DNA of 64,000 nt, taken from the NCBI GenBank assembly GCA_034190875.2, contig CM067358.1, forward strand, positions 53,731,267 to 53,795,266, written 5' to 3'. The notes under the pieces were generated by a model. It had not been told where the DNA came from and did not search any database. It saw only the letters and a program-made list of their open reading frames with translations. The translations under genes were made by a program, and so were the position numbers. This document shows, piece by piece, positions 1 to 12,130 of this stretch (its first letter is position 1; every line of letters begins with the position of its first letter). This DNA is from Urechis unicinctus. Taxonomy: Eukaryota > Annelida > Polychaeta > Xenopneusta > Urechidae.

Positions 1-1308
1 TTATGTTGTCAGAAGCAATGATCATTGTACCGCTGAAGTGCCTGGCGAATACTGTTGTATCTTATCCTGGAACTAAGTGATCGAAGAGGAACAGCTGCAA
101 CACATGAATATTTATCAGCTGAAGCACAAAAATACTTTAGTATCATAAATAAGCATTGCTGAGTCGTTATAAGATCCTGTAAGGCTTAAGTGATCATATT
201 GAGAGCAACGTAACAAAATCATGAAATGGTAAGCAATACTCACCATTAATTAGTTATCAGGTATGTTTTCTAGATGTGTGATTGAATGCGACTTACCTTT
301 AAATGGAGGTCAACTATGACCTCTGAATGTGAGAGCAACAGTGCCTCAGGTATGTTAGCACATGTGAGAGTGAATGGGGCTTATCTTGCCAGTGATGAAC
401 GTGCGGTAGAATTCAGTATCTCTGCGCTTGCGGCCAGGGCTCATAGCGGTATTCAGGTAGTGCCAGTGGTCGGCGGCATGGACTATACTCGCCGTGGCGC
501 TGTCACAGCCGAGGATAAAGTGACTGTTCTCTTTCTGCAATGAAGACACAATAACCGACGTTATATATGATTGTCATTGACGTTTACTATGTCAAATATG
601 AGATCAGAATGTCTCCATTATTGTGTCGGTAATTGTTGTATCTTTTAAGTAAATAGTAGAAAATACGCCGAGTATCCAAATAAATTCTAAGGATATTTCA
701 TTGCAAAGCATGACAATGTTTCATAGTTAAAGATGTTGTATTTTCCGTTGCGTTCATTTATGTACGTATAGTGACAGAGTTAAGTAGCTAGTTACTATAT
801 TTCCGTCATCACTCTGACATAAAACGCATGCATAACGAAGGTTTCAATTATTATTCTGGCTCATACGAAAGCTGCTGCTTCAAGGTATGGCATGTACCAC
901 GGCTATGCTTGCTGGTAGTATCTAATGGGAACGCAGTCTGCTCTTGACAGGTAAGCATGCACCAGTTGCACAACGCCACATATTACTAATTGAATAAGTG
1001 ACGGCCTGTATGCTGTCTGTATGTAATTATTGATCTAAGATAACGCGTGTTTTCTTACCCTTTACACCTTTCTCTGCTTTGCATCAGCAAGGGTGTGTAT
1101 TTGGATATCAAACTGTCTTGTTCGGTTTACACAATGTTACTCTGCTGCAGCATGTCGGTGTGTTTTATGTACAAACATTATCTTCAAATAAAGCTATGTT
1201 GACTACAGCCCGACTATTATTCGAAAGTTCCACGTGGGCAGCCTCTATTCATCAGATTCAGCTTGCTGGTTACACCAAGGAATGAAGACATCATAAGGGG
1301 AAGTTGTG
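1..1308 (+). repeat. Segmental duplication SD1, copy a (truncated by window start)
   Basis: This segment matches 14051-15391 in the same orientation. By eye I count about 14 substitutions and one 33-base length difference, so the copies are about 99% identical. The left edge lies outside the window. The right edge is exactly where the (TACA)n array starts. Inside are block A (286-543) and block B (about 1031-1150), both of which recur in older, more diverged copies elsewhere. No gene is supported here. The copy is young compared with the roughly 75% similarity seen just beyond the microsatellite. Confidence 0.95.
286..543. other. Block A, conserved island with an 85-codon open frame (copy 1)
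   Basis: A locally GC-richer island recurs at 14336-14593 and, diverged, at about 38985-39221. An ATG frame runs 85 codons on the plus strand, and a shorter frame is open on the minus strand. Between copies 1 and 3 a core of about 55 bases (near 415-475 here) is almost unchanged, third codon positions included, while differences on either side are mostly amino-acid changing. That favours conservation of the DNA or RNA sequence, or gene conversion, over a conserved protein. CAG|GTATGT donor-like sites lie just upstream, near 260 and 349. I do not recognise a protein. Confidence 0.5.
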
Positions 1309-1883
1309 TACATACATACATACATACATACATACATACATACATACATACATACATACATACATACATACATACATACATACATACATACATACATACA
1401 TACATGCATGCATGCATGCATGCATGCATGCATGCATACATACATACATACATACATACATACATACATACATACATACATACATACATACATACATACA
1501 TACATACATACATACATACATACATACATACATACATACATACACACATACATACATACACATACATACATACATACATACATACAGACATACATACATA
1601 CATACATACATACATACATACATACATACATACATACATACATACAGACATACATACATACATACATACATACATACATACATACATACATACATACATA
1701 CATACATACATACATACATACATACATACATACATACATACATACATACATACATACATACATACATACATACATACATACATACATACATACATACATA
1801 CATACATACATACATACATACATACATACATACATACATACATACATACATACATACATACATACATACATACATACATACAT
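1308..1883. repeat. (TACA)n / (TGTA)n microsatellite with an internal (TGCA)n patch
   Basis: About 144 tetranucleotide units. A homogenised (TGCA) patch occupies about 1404-1437, and a few point interruptions lie near 1545-1650. All six frames stay open through it, giving Ile-His-Thr-Tyr or Met-Tyr-Val-Cys repeat frames that are artefacts. The array lies exactly between SD1 copy a (about 99% identical to 14051-15391) and sequence that is only distantly similar to about 17361 onward. Confidence 0.98.
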
Positions 1884-2330
1884 GGTTGTCATTCACTATG
1901 TTCTTTGTTGAATAACATTGCTCGATTTTCTAAATGTTGTTAATGTATCGATGTGACAATGTGTTAGTTGTGTTTATACCACAAAATGTTGTGTGGTAAA
2001 GAGTAAGCAGATGAAAAACACCAGAGTGCGCAGTGCCTGTCATCATGACGTCATCGACAGCGTTGCAGATATGTCGGACGCATGCGCTCAACAGAAACAA
2101 ATCGTGCTACGCAGTGCTCTCTTATGGACATGCCACAAACATTTCTATTGCAAGACAATTGTATCATCAGACTATGTACCAAGACCACTTTACGGATATA
2201 GATACTTCGTCATTGTAGACGGACCGCCCCTCGATAAGAGTATCCTGATAAAAGACATAATGCAATTTACCACAGAATGGCTTTTTCCTATTCAATCAAA
2301 TGACGTGCTTTTACGATGATGATAGTTAGA
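1884..2330 (+). repeat. Old diverged block, related to 17361-18713
   Basis: From just after the microsatellite the sequence aligns with 17361-17520. Both share the ATGTTCTTTG, GATGTGACAATGTG and GTAAAGAGTA words and the CACC.GAGTGCGCA string. Similarity is roughly 75% by eye with small indels. A 108-codon open frame covers 1993-2319 but is not kept open in the related copy, so I do not call a gene. A perfect palindromic TGACGTCA lies at 2046-2053. Confidence 0.7.
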
Positions 2331-2580
2331 AGCAAGCGTTATTTGGCAAAGTAGCAACAGTAAAGCTGCCTGTACTGTTGCGAGGCTAATTCTGCTTACG
2401 TTGCCAATTTGAATCGAAAATACCAGTCTAACCCTACAAGCTTCCCAATTAGGTCATATAAGTTGAAGTTGATTATTTTGGTATATTCAACGAAGCAATA
2501 AGTGAGAACCTAACGTCACGCCTTTCCTTCCTTCGCGGTGCGATGTATGCTATTATATTAAGAGCCCACTGTGTACAATT
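2290..2580 (+). repeat. Old diverged copy of block P
   Basis: The GATGATGATAG..AAGCAAGCGT string and what follows align with 18750-19260 (and its young copy at 26.5-27.0 kb) and with about 48110-49080. Shared landmarks include a reference to CTTCC..TTAGGTCATAT and a CCTTC.GTCG.GG.G motif followed by a GTATATTA-like run. It looks non-coding and is about 65-75% similar to the others. Confidence 0.65.
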
Positions 2581-2779
2581 TTTCTATCGCATAACAGTTC
2601 AGATTATGATGAATTAGATCAGTTTGTTTAGAAATTCTAAAAAAGACATTTAGGTGTGAAAATGAGCCGTCTTGACATGGTTTGCGTTAATAACAAGCGT
2701 TAATGGAACCTGGTCATTGACATTTCTTCATCGCTTAAGCACGGTCCCAAACACTACCGTTATATCATCATAAACGCCT

Positions 2780-2935
2780 GCCATTGAAACAAAGAGCGAA
2801 TATTTATTTCAAGGTCCCGTGCCACATTTATTGTGAATTAGAGCACTTAGTCTAATGCTAAAAGGTTATTCAATGACAGTAAACTTGCGTTGACTGTTTT
2901 TAACTCAATATACCTCTTGAAGAGCTGAAGTGTAT
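2780..2935 (+). repeat. Old diverged block, related to 52470-52610
   Basis: Shared strings are AAAGAGC, ACATTTATTGT.AATTAGAGCACT, AGTCTAATG/AGTAGAATG and TCA.TGAC.GTAAA in the same order and spacing. No coding content is apparent. It shows that the far right of the repeated zone (52.5 kb) belongs to the same old repeat family as the left. Confidence 0.65.
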
Positions 2936-3419
2936 GACCAAGCGCCGCTACAGAGCACCGCCCTGTAAGCCGAATATTGAAGAATACTTTGTACTCTGCG
3001 GTAACAAATACAATTGTAAGCTAATAACCATTCTATGACTTAATCGTCTTCTGTTTCCTCGGGTTTTTATTTCATTAACTGAGCGTGGACAATATTGGCT
3101 GATTATTGCGATCGGCATCACACTACAATGTGACTGTGCATACTCCCACATACTAATTTTACCAAACGGCGTCCATAAATGTCGACACAAGTGCTGAATT
3201 TTGTTTGTTGTATATTAGCAAACTAACCCGGATCCTTTTATCTGTTTAAGGTGTTGAAGAATGGCTAGTCCGCACATACAATTGAAGTAACTACCTAGGT
3301 GCACCGTTACTATATCCAAGTTGATATGTGTTTAATGAACACGTTGGATCCTGTACATAAAGCACAGCTGCTACGCTATTATTGCTTGATAAGCATGATG
3401 TTCAATTATGCCATTATTT
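2936..3419. other. No gene seen
   Basis: AT-rich sequence with only short chance open frames. I see no tandem repeat and no clear older block. Confidence 0.6.
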
Positions 3420-3650
3420 CATACAGGTTGATCAGAGAATCACACGCATATCACAATGTAGCCTTTGTCCACGTGAACTACACAGGGGTCCCAAACGATT
3501 GGCTTATGCATGACGCTGAACTGTTTTATCGCTTGTAGCCTTCATGTTTACTGCAACCCTTGCTGTCGGGCGTTGATATACAAGCGGGTTGGATGTCACC
3601 ACGTCAATTCATACAATACCTTGTGTCGCATGCGTTTAACAATATTTTGA
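3420..3650 (+). repeat. Old diverged block, related to about 28815-29020
   Basis: AGGTTGATCAGAGAATCA, the CGCATATCA..A.GTAGCCTT string, GATTGGC, CATGACGCTGAA and TAGCCTTCATGT all recur in order near 28830-28960. The reading frame is not preserved between the two, so the short open frame here is not called as a gene. Confidence 0.65.
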
Positions 3651-3952
3651 TTCTTCCCTTGCTATTAAATGTACAATTGCATTGATTTATTAACTGTAAA
3701 AAAAACCTTATGCAAGCATAGCAAACGTTCATCACAGCAATATACTTGCTCATTCAGCCGTCGCTGTATTGTACAACATGTGCATTGAATGGTAGATGTA
3801 TCGATATTGCCAGTTAATGGCCCTACAAACGGGTGTTGTCCGCTGTGATTGCAGGCCGACCATGACAATTATGTACACACCAATCGCACTCCGAGAGAGT
3901 GTAGTAATTGACCGAGTGCTAGCTTGTATGTAGTCGATACAAGCATTCGTTC

Positions 3953-4072
3953 TGCAATAACGCCTGTTTCCTGACGTTATACACCTGTCTCCTCACCTCA
4001 CGAACTTGTATCAGCACGAACGGATGCTCGGATATCTAACTGTTCTGCTGAATTCATACAATGTAACTTCGC
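3953..4072 (+). repeat. Old diverged copy of block B
   Basis: Aligns with 1040-1150 and 15125-15235 through TAACGC.TGTTT, TTACACCT.TCTC, CATCAGCA-like and TGGATATC.AACTGT strings. A fourth, weaker copy is at about 39480-39575. Its presence here after the copy at 1031 indicates that the first 14 kb holds parts of two successive old units. Confidence 0.65.
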
Positions 4073-4115
4073 TTAAGCATGCCTTAAGCATGCCTTAAGC
4101 ATGCCTTAAGCATGC
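4072..4115. repeat. 11-bp tandem repeat, four perfect copies
   Basis: Four exact copies of CTTAAGCATGC lie end to end. They are absent from the related block B copies, so the expansion is local and recent. Confidence 0.95.
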
Positions 4116-4154
4116 CATCGAGTTTATACGAAAGCGACGTATTCAAAGGAGAGA

Positions 4155-4660
4155 AGTGTAAATGAGCCATGTTTTGAGGACAACAGAATTACAGGTTCTT
4201 GTCAACAACTTCTAAATTACGTATGTCTCTTGCAGTTTAATCATTACTGGATGAACACGTTAAATGAAGAAGTTGCTTTAGTCTTTTCATATGTTCCAGA
4301 TGACTGAGGATGTTCTTACTGTTCCAGAATATGGTCGGCTTCCTATATTTCCCAGCATACATTTGATAAATCAACATTTGCTGGTCCAGCCAAAAATATG
4401 TTTCATCACAATTCCTAACCGTATCTGAAGAATTCTACAAGAAATGATTGATAACAACAAATGCATCCTTGCACTAGATAACGTAAGCACACATGGGAGG
4501 ATTGGGCTGATTGCAGATAGGGGCAGGTAACTAAATCTGGCTGACTTGCTCGTCCGGTTGCACGCTGTGTTTACCTGGGGATAAAAGTTCAGGGCTGAGC
4601 CGTGATTCGGCCTGATCCATAGAAGAAAGTGTTTGTAAATAGCAAACAGTAAATAACTAT
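4155..4660 (+). repeat. Old diverged blocks C and D, related to 39625-40260 and 40965-41055
   Basis: The first part shares a TTGAGGACAACAGA-like start, a GTATGTCT.TTGC.GTTT run and GATGTTCTTACTGTTC.AGAAT..GGTCGGCTTCC with 39630-39860. It also resembles 20096-20160 and its young copy at 29026. The second part shares GTTTACCTGGGGATA and GAGTGTTTG.AAATAGCAA with 40975-41050. No conserved reading frame was seen. Confidence 0.7.
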
Positions 4661-4900
4661 TCACAAGTAATGCACAGTTTTAATGAAACATGCATAAACA
4701 TTGACCACAGTTCCAAAGTATGCTGTTATTTGGATTGAAATAATGATGAGAAGATGCAAATGACTTCACCTTACGAAATGCATTTACACTGCAGGCATTA
4801 TCTTAACCAATATCAACAACAAATCGCAATATATATCTGTAGATGGAACAGCCACCAGATTCCAAAAAACGAACTCTGCTAGTCACTACGCTACTGCGTA

Positions 4901-4949
4901 GAGAGCGAGAGAGTGAGTGAGTGAGTGAGTGAGAGAGAGAGAGAGAGAG
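4901..4949. repeat. (GAGT)n/(GA)n microsatellite
   Basis: Short compound run of GAGA and GAGT units followed by about nine GA units. Confidence 0.9.
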
Positions 4950-4999
4950 TCATAGGCCGTGCTATGAAGCGTAATTATCCTTTCACTGTATCACCTCAC

Positions 5000-5170
5000 C
5001 CACATCCCCACGCAAAGCACTTGACAGTCAATGCAGCCATTGAGTAGTAACTGCGTAGCACTTTAACACCGGCCAGTACGAGATATGCCACGCACAGTCC
5101 ACAGCTCTAGGACCAGCTAATTCCTGACAGCACTTCACTGAATACATAGTCAAGCAATGCTGAGGATGTG
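5000..5170 (+). repeat. Old diverged block E, related to about 41540-41660
   Basis: Shares GGCC..TACGAGATATGC, GCACAGTCC and a GACAGCACTTCACT.AAT.CAT run with the strand-matched sequence near 41560-41640. Because both have the same orientation, the 41-43 kb copy is the one in ancestral position, and the copies at 21-23 and 30-32 kb are inverted. Confidence 0.6.
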
Positions 5171-5849
5171 ACAATAAGTAGGAACTATTGATCTAAGGTT
5201 ATTGTTAAAAAATTACCAACACTTTAGGAAGCAATTCAATAAAGTTTTCCGATACTAGGGTATCAACATCGCCATTCATAATAGCAAAAATAATTTTGGT
5301 TGCGACAAAACCATTTCGGGGGGCTCTTGCTGAAAATGTCAGCGGTCATATTAAATTCATTAGTTTAATTTATCTTTACAACATCATTCAGTAACATAAG
5401 GTATTAATTTGTCCCTTTCGATTGCATTCAGCTCATACATTTTATGGGCATCATAAAAACAAAATATAGGAAATGAAATGTTGCACTTATAAAGCTTGTC
5501 ATTTACCCAAGTAAGAGCATTGAAGCATACGCAGATACGTGATTATAAAAGCCCCTGGCGTAAACCTTTATCGCACGCACCATGATAATTGTTGGAGGCG
5601 GGTAGAAAAAGACCTATACACCTGGCAGTGGCTCCACAAAGCAGCGCTTTACCTATCAGTTGCAGAGGAAAACGCTTACCCAAGATATTGCATCATCGTT
5701 GAAGATAATCGCGTCTTTTGCAGTACTGCTGCGTGTGTGGGTTGGTTGTGCTTCTTTGTTGTGTGTTTGACTTGTGTGGTGTATCTTCCCTCAGAAAATA
5801 GGTATGGGTAGAAATCAAACACCTTTTATTTATGGCACATAGCTGTCAC
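5171..5849. other. No supported gene; shortened relative to the 41.7-44.4 kb copy
   Basis: Between block E and the octamer block this copy has about 680 bases where the third unit has about 2.7 kb, so most of the interval is missing or unrecognisable, including the candidate gene. A 90-codon open frame at 5539-5811 is within chance length. Confidence 0.5.
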
Positions 5850-6110
5850 AAATCATCTGATTATCAACATCTCTTAAGACTAAGTCCCTATGAGATCAAA
5901 GTATGGTGAGTGGTTTTACTCAGGCAGAATAACTAACAGCTTCCTACGCCCACCATCTGCCAAAAGCGTTATTGCCCCGACTGGCAGTTTACCCCTCGTT
6001 ATGCAAATCCTCCTATTCTGATATTAGTCCATAGATCCTGACCAAAACAGTATATACGGTGACATAAGTGGTGGCTGTGTCAAAATGAGGTCAATAGAAA
6101 GTCGATCCGC
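5850..6110 (+). repeat. Old diverged octamer block, related to 16920-17160 and 44385-44610
   Basis: Three diverged copies share a CTTAAGAC-type start, ACTCAG, a run like CTAACGCCCACC.TCTGC, and GTTATGCAAATC. The octamer ATGCAAAT is exact at 6001-6008, 17062-17069 and 44515-44522. The octamer is a known POU-domain binding motif; use here is inference. Confidence 0.65.
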
Positions 6111-9100
6111 ATCCTTTGGCTGCCAACACCCTGTGTCATGGTCCAAATATGGCACTCGTATAATGGAGAAATGGTGATTAGCTATACTTTTCTCCTATGC
6201 ATTCCCTCTGTGCACCATATAAAACGATATACTGGCTAGGGAGTACCAGGCTTATAATAGCCAGCTATACAACCGTGACAGGCTTACTATGGCGAAGTTT
6301 AGAAAATACTTCCAAAGTGATAACCCAAAATGTATCTAATATTGGCAATTCACAAACATTTTGATATACCCCAATATGTTTTGTGGTTGCGAGTTAACCA
6401 TATAGAAACACCAGTGTGCGTTGTACTTCACGCATAGGATGTCATCAAGATAATTTCAGATAGGTCACACGCAAGCACAGCAGTAACAAAACCTTACCAT
6501 TTTGTACTCTGTATACCACCATCTGATACCTTAGTCCAATTGCGACTATTTAAATAAATAGGTACCCGACAAACTGCGTTGCGAGTAATATCTGCGAAGT
6601 AGTCTTTAAAAATCCAAATAGCCTGCTAATCAGGGCTAAAAACTAACAAAAAATCCTGTGAACTTTCGGATTCGTCCCCTGGGCAAACGTTGCCATATTG
6701 GTGATAACTACATCAGTGGCATCAGCAGTATGCAGTAGTAACGGCAACCTTCAACTGTCACGCCTATTGCGCAAATATTATTTTTGTAGGGTTTGGGCGT
6801 GGGCCGTTGGAATAACTTGCATACGGATTCCCTTGAGAATCCACTGATGAAAACGCTCGTTGACGGAGTGCGCCTGGTGAGGCATGTGCTTAATCATGTC
6901 GTCGGAGAACCACGCATTGTGACTATAACTATCGCACATAATTCAATCCCACCGGGAGACGAGCGGTTTCAGCCTCAGCGACATGCGCTGGATATGAGAG
7001 TGAGGTTTGGTAGATCTATATAAACGTGCTACTGACCATGTATCTCTTTGTAATTCAGTCGAGCTAAAAAGCAAGTATCACCACTGATTGACGCAATTGA
7101 CAATATTTCATTAATAGTGTACACATTACAAAAACGAAGATGTGTGCTTTCGACGCCATTTGTGAGGAATTCATGATTTGGTACCAAAAGAAGATGTACA
7201 AGGAAGGTGCAAAAAACTTTTAGCTTGAACACCAGTACATTCATATGAGTTCTACCTGTCGATAATCTCCGCTACTGGACGTGTATCCAGCCCCATTAAA
7301 CAATATTCATATTGATTGTTTACGTAATGTGGAATAAAGTAACATCATGTCACTGATGCCATTGACACATATATTAGTGTTACATACCATTGTCTTCCAA
7401 ATGTAGTAGCTGAATGACCATGGTTTGCAATACAGTTTAAGGGAGCAATCTCTTTTGACTTACTTGTTTGGGAAATAAATTGTTCATGAATTATTAAAGA
7501 AACAACGGTTTTTAGCTGAGATATGAAAATCATTCTCCACATTAATGCAATTCATAAGCCAATGGGATAAGTTGTAACGGATCAGTTCAATGTGATCAAG
7601 AATAGGCAAATTAGCAAATTCGATCCAATATCAATGGAAACCGACCTCATTAGACTGCCTTTACGACCTTGGCATCGTCTGCCTCAAAGAGGTGCTGCTA
7701 TCGAAAGCAACATACAGACTTTCGTTGAAGCGTAACAGACACAGGCTACAAATTTCACTTCGGTTGTCTGAAAGAGAACTAGGTCAACTTCAGAAACCAT
7801 CATCATGAATCCGACTTTAGGCTTTATAATCCATCTTTGTTGAATCGCTCAACAGGGATAGCAAGAGATAGATATAACTGCATTGTCTATATAGTGAGCA
7901 TTCGCCTAATAGTTAAGTCATATAACGCAAAACCATTGTTCTTAGTATACCCGCTGTCCTGTTAGAAAGCATGTGCACGCGGCATTTAAAACAGCGTAGG
8001 TTAAAATACTGAGGGCATTGCTGAAGATCAACATTTATATAATTTGCCACCTTGTTTAATGGCGTATTTAATCAACACAAATACCAATCACATTTTGTTA
8101 TAGCACATTTGTTTCTGATGCAAGAAACAGCTGTCTACGGTTGACAAGGGGATGAAGCTGAGTAACCACAGGAGGCGCTCAGCCAACCACGTGTCACCTT
8201 CATTCAATTGTGAACATCAATTGTTCATTAATTATGAACAGCGCAGATGGCGAAATCTTGAATGACAAAATGTGCACAGCGGCTCTGTTAGCATAATATA
8301 TAATACGTCGAGGTTCCCATGTGTGCGTAAATATATTTCAAATGTTCATAGCAGGATAACAGCGTCTATTAACCTCTCATCCGTCAAGCCATTACAAACT
8401 GCTAACTCCATTGTCGCTCTGTGTTGCCAAGTACTATTTTAATCTATGCTATATGAGCCCTAGCCTCACAACAGCATCGCTGGTAGCACTACCCTGAAGA
8501 TCCTGATTGTGCCAACAATCGCCTATTGCACTATTTACTCTTTATGACGGACCGGCTCTGATTCAGATTAGGATTGTTACGCGTGAGTTGTGTTTAGCGA
8601 CTACTTTTTGTTTTCGTAAAGGATTAGATAACCTACAAATGGTTAAGCAACTGAGCGATAAGAATCAATTATTAGCACTTTTGATGTCTTGACCCGATCG
8701 TTTAATGACAAAATGTACCTTCAATGACAACGGATGAAAATAAAATTCTTCTATGTAAATTATGTAGATTCATTATTAACCAAATATATTGCTTCCCATG
8801 ACAAAGTCGTCTATCATGCGCGGAGCCAAATTAATTATAATAAATGATACGAGATTCACCAAGCAAATGACGTATGATTCCCATTCCCAAAGCAAAGATC
8901 CAGCATATTAAAAACTCCTGCGTGAGTCAATGTCATCGGACCTATATTACGAGTACTCTATCAAGCAACACTCCCACTATTATGTGTTCTAAATCCTTGC
9001 TATATGCCTGACTTCATCTAAGCGCCTACTCGATGCTTCATCGCGAGACAAGCCCCAATATACGGATGAATTGGCACGGGGCAGTATCACGGTAACTTTC

Positions 9101-9200
9101 ACATCCTTTGCATTATAGTCTGGTTTAAGAAGCTAAGGCTACTCAGGGTTTAGTATGATATATTCTCACTCTAACCGACAGTTACATTGGGTGACGGCAC
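6111..9200. other. No supported gene
   Basis: About 3 kb of AT-rich sequence with open frames no longer than 76 codons. A stretch around 6400-6480 faintly resembles 17470 and 44950 (an AGAAACACCAG.GTGCG-like string). I see no other repeat or recognisable motif. Confidence 0.5.
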
Positions 9201-9206
9201 AATCAG

Positions 9207-9950
9207 TTCTTGAGGAGAAACGGTCGCTGTATCCCTGCTGATGAGTCACGGTTATCAGAGTTTGGATTGTCTTGAAATGGCGGCAATTTGTCTAGGGCTT
9301 TGTTGTCAGATAAGCTGATCAGAGCACTGTAGGGAAGGTGAGTCAAGAAAGACTGTTGTCCCGGCAACGCGTCCCGTGCGGATTTGTGACAAGGTCCATC
9401 AATATGTGACGTCACGCTACAAACATCTTGATTTAGCGTTGACGCTTGGGTACGGAACATGAGGCTATATTTGGGATGTCAAAATATCATAAATGTACGG
9501 TAAAGATATTTCTGGCATAACTGAAATACTTGGTTGAATTTGCTCTACTTGAAAGTGGCCTTCACTGTTTACGTCATTCATTTCTAGTGAGACTAATTCA
9601 ACAACAAAATATGCAACTCAAATAGCTTGGCATTTCTATTTCCATTGATCAATCCTTGTAAAGGTTAATTGCAGAGTTCCATTCCGGAGCCAATCAATTG
9701 CTAGAAGACAACTATTTGATCAGTTAAGAATCAGCATCAGCCATGGGTGGTGTCGCTAAAACTCTCACCTCTTCTGGAATGTTCAATACGTTACTGTCTC
9801 TGGGCAATACCTACCAGCAGGGATGTCAGCCAATTGAGTCCCCATATACAGCGGATCAATGCTGAACACCGTTTGCCTTCAACTGATCCCCGTGGTGTCA
9901 CCGTAGGGGCTAGCGTGGATACCGGGTTATTTTAGGATCATCTTAGTAGA
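9207..9950 (+). repeat. Old diverged blocks F and G, related to 46060-46830
   Basis: F shares ATCAGAGTTTGGAT, a GATAAGCTG run and a CGGC.ACG.GTC string with 46065-46220. G shares CCAATCAATTGC, GACAACTA, GCCAATTGA.T.CC, AGCGGATCA.CGCTGA-like and GATAC..GGTT with 46525-46800. A palindromic TGACGTCA lies at 9407-9414. Open frames in the two copies are in different registers, so they are not genes. Confidence 0.7.
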
Positions 9951-11200
9951 ACTACAAACGAAGCGTATTTACAATTCACTCGGCCTGGTACAGGTGGTGG
10001 GCGATAAACCAAATACCAACCGAATTTGCGGGGCCAATTATAGAAAGATATTAGCCGGCCAATAAGCTCACACTGTCCTTGATAAACAATGAAGGGAAGC
10101 TGTATCACCGCTTTCTGGTGTGTCGACAAATCGTTTGCATAAGTTGTCTGACCTGGGATGTTATGCAGACCATCTATAAATGATTAACCAAAGCTGCAAT
10201 AAACGCTGGAAATACAAAAGCTCAATAACAGTGTATGAGAAAAGCAGGGCACGATGTTTATTTAAAATGTCACCGACCATGACGACAATATTTATTACAT
10301 TGTATAGAATCATTTAACGATAATCTGACTAAAGGAATATTCAAACAAATGAAGATTATAAACAAATGAAGAATATATGAGACTCGGAAGAGGAATCGTT
10401 CCTTAAATACAACTGTATCAATGTTCTGTTCATAGTTAAGTAGTTGCGATTTATTGCACGAGGCTTTTGTAATGAGTCATTAGCCACGTAGTATTGTGCT
10501 GGGCATAACTTTAATTTAAGTCCAGCTGCAATAACACTTGACCGTATTACAAACAACAAACAAGATAGTATGTAACAAAGCTTAATATGTGCTTACTATG
10601 ATATAAGTTACTGCATGATAAGTGTTATACTTTTCCATCTCTATAACAATGGTTGGTCATATTATTCCCCAATATGGTCCCACATTAAATGATATCTCAC
10701 ACAATTTTCATATCGATCTGTTAGTGCAGTCGGTTAATGGAAGTCGGCTAAGGGATAAAATAACCAAACTTGTCAGTCATATGCCTAGCTTTCCTTTGTT
10801 AGATATCGAGAACATTTGCTTAAAGTGATTTCCACAGACGGGGGCCTATGAAATAAAGTTTCATTTATTTCACATGCAAAGACTTGGATTTGAGGTAGAA
10901 TATACACTCATAGATAGAATTTAACCTTAAAAAGGAGCTGTAATACCTGTGCAAGTGATCGAAATAGCCACCAACTAGCAAACCTTCATCGTACTTAAAG
11001 CAAGAAAAAGCGTGAGTTGACCTTCATCAAATGGATTTCATTTCTTCAAATAATTTATCTTATTGGAAATAAATTGGAATGTAAGCACATGCAAAGGCAC
11101 GTTCAAAATTGGGGACGAACGATGCTGCAATGTTCAAAGCATTGTGAATTGTACAATCGGTAAATAGAAGGGATAATTGTATGTATGTACAAACTCAATG
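9951..11200. other. No supported gene
   Basis: AT-rich, no tandem repeats, open frames of 68 codons or fewer. I could not align it confidently with other parts of the window. Confidence 0.5.
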
Positions 11201-11209
11201 TCTGTGGAA

Positions 11210-12130
11210 TATATATTATTCATATAAGATAGCTACTAAATGGTTTTTGTCTTTTGCGCACCATGTCATAAATTGCAACAGTAAAAATCACTTGGTGCTC
11301 AAATTGTTATCTTTATTGAAAACCGGACTTTTGAGAGCCATTTCTGTCGCACCTCAGCTAATAAGTGATGACAATCGTAGTTATTTATTCCTTGAATTGG
11401 GGCTAATTGCAGGGGTCTTAGTGGAATTAATAGGTACTTTGACGAAATAAACGAAATGCAGAGTACCATATGCCCCGTGACCTGGTAATACACAAAATGT
11501 TTATACCACTTCATTGGAATGTGCAATGTCTTATACAGCTAGGCATAAACGAGGTTGATATTACCGATATACGACATCTTTATAATCAAAGGACATCCTT
11601 TGGCGATCATATCAGCTTCAAGCAACCGTCGTTGAAAACATCGTAGCCAATCTCACTCTGTCTACATAAACAGTAAAGATAGCAAATACCAGACAATCAT
11701 AACCATGGTCCCAAGCAGACAAGCAGATATGTCAGGAGTTCGACGGTAGCATTTATTTTGTCTAGCATTACTGCCTTCTGCACCGAATGACTCATACGGG
11801 ATAATTTGTTATCCCTTTGAAATTTGTAATGTAGCAGCGAATCGATGGGCTTTTGGCATTGTGTCTATAAAGAATGACAAGTGCGTTATATCGGGAAAAC
11901 TAATTTGCACATAATAACCTGTGGTAAACAGAATGATGCGATGATTGGGAGCAACAGGAAGAGAACAAATTTGCATTTGTGTATTGTAAGCTAGCTCACC
12001 AAGTGCATGCAGCTAAACATCCCTGAGTAACACTAACTGGTAGCTTATCTCTCCATCAAACACGCATTCGGCAACGCAGCGCACAATTTTTCTCATCAGA
12101 TTAGGTCTGTCTATAGACGATGACTATCAC
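11210..12130 (+). repeat. Old diverged blocks H (11210-11425) and J (11720-12130)
   Basis: H shares TTTTTGTCTTTTGCGCA, a GCTCAAA..G run, GACAATCGTA and TGAATT.GGG.TAATTGCA with 47520-47690 and 50275-50440, so there are three copies. J shares CAGATATGTCAG, a TGTCTAGCAT-like run, TTCTGCACCGAA, GAACAAATTTG, GCATGCAG and GGTAGCTTATCT with 51010-51380. No frame is preserved. Confidence 0.65.

Noticed and set aside
286..543. Block A frame as a real small gene
   Set aside because: The diverged copy shifts frame after the core, and changes around the core mostly alter residues, so protein-level constraint is not shown.
1217..1943. Six long frames of 200-226 codons with Ile-His-Thr-Tyr or Met-Tyr-Val-Cys repeats
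   Set aside because: They are translations of the (TACA)n microsatellite, whose units contain no stop in any frame.
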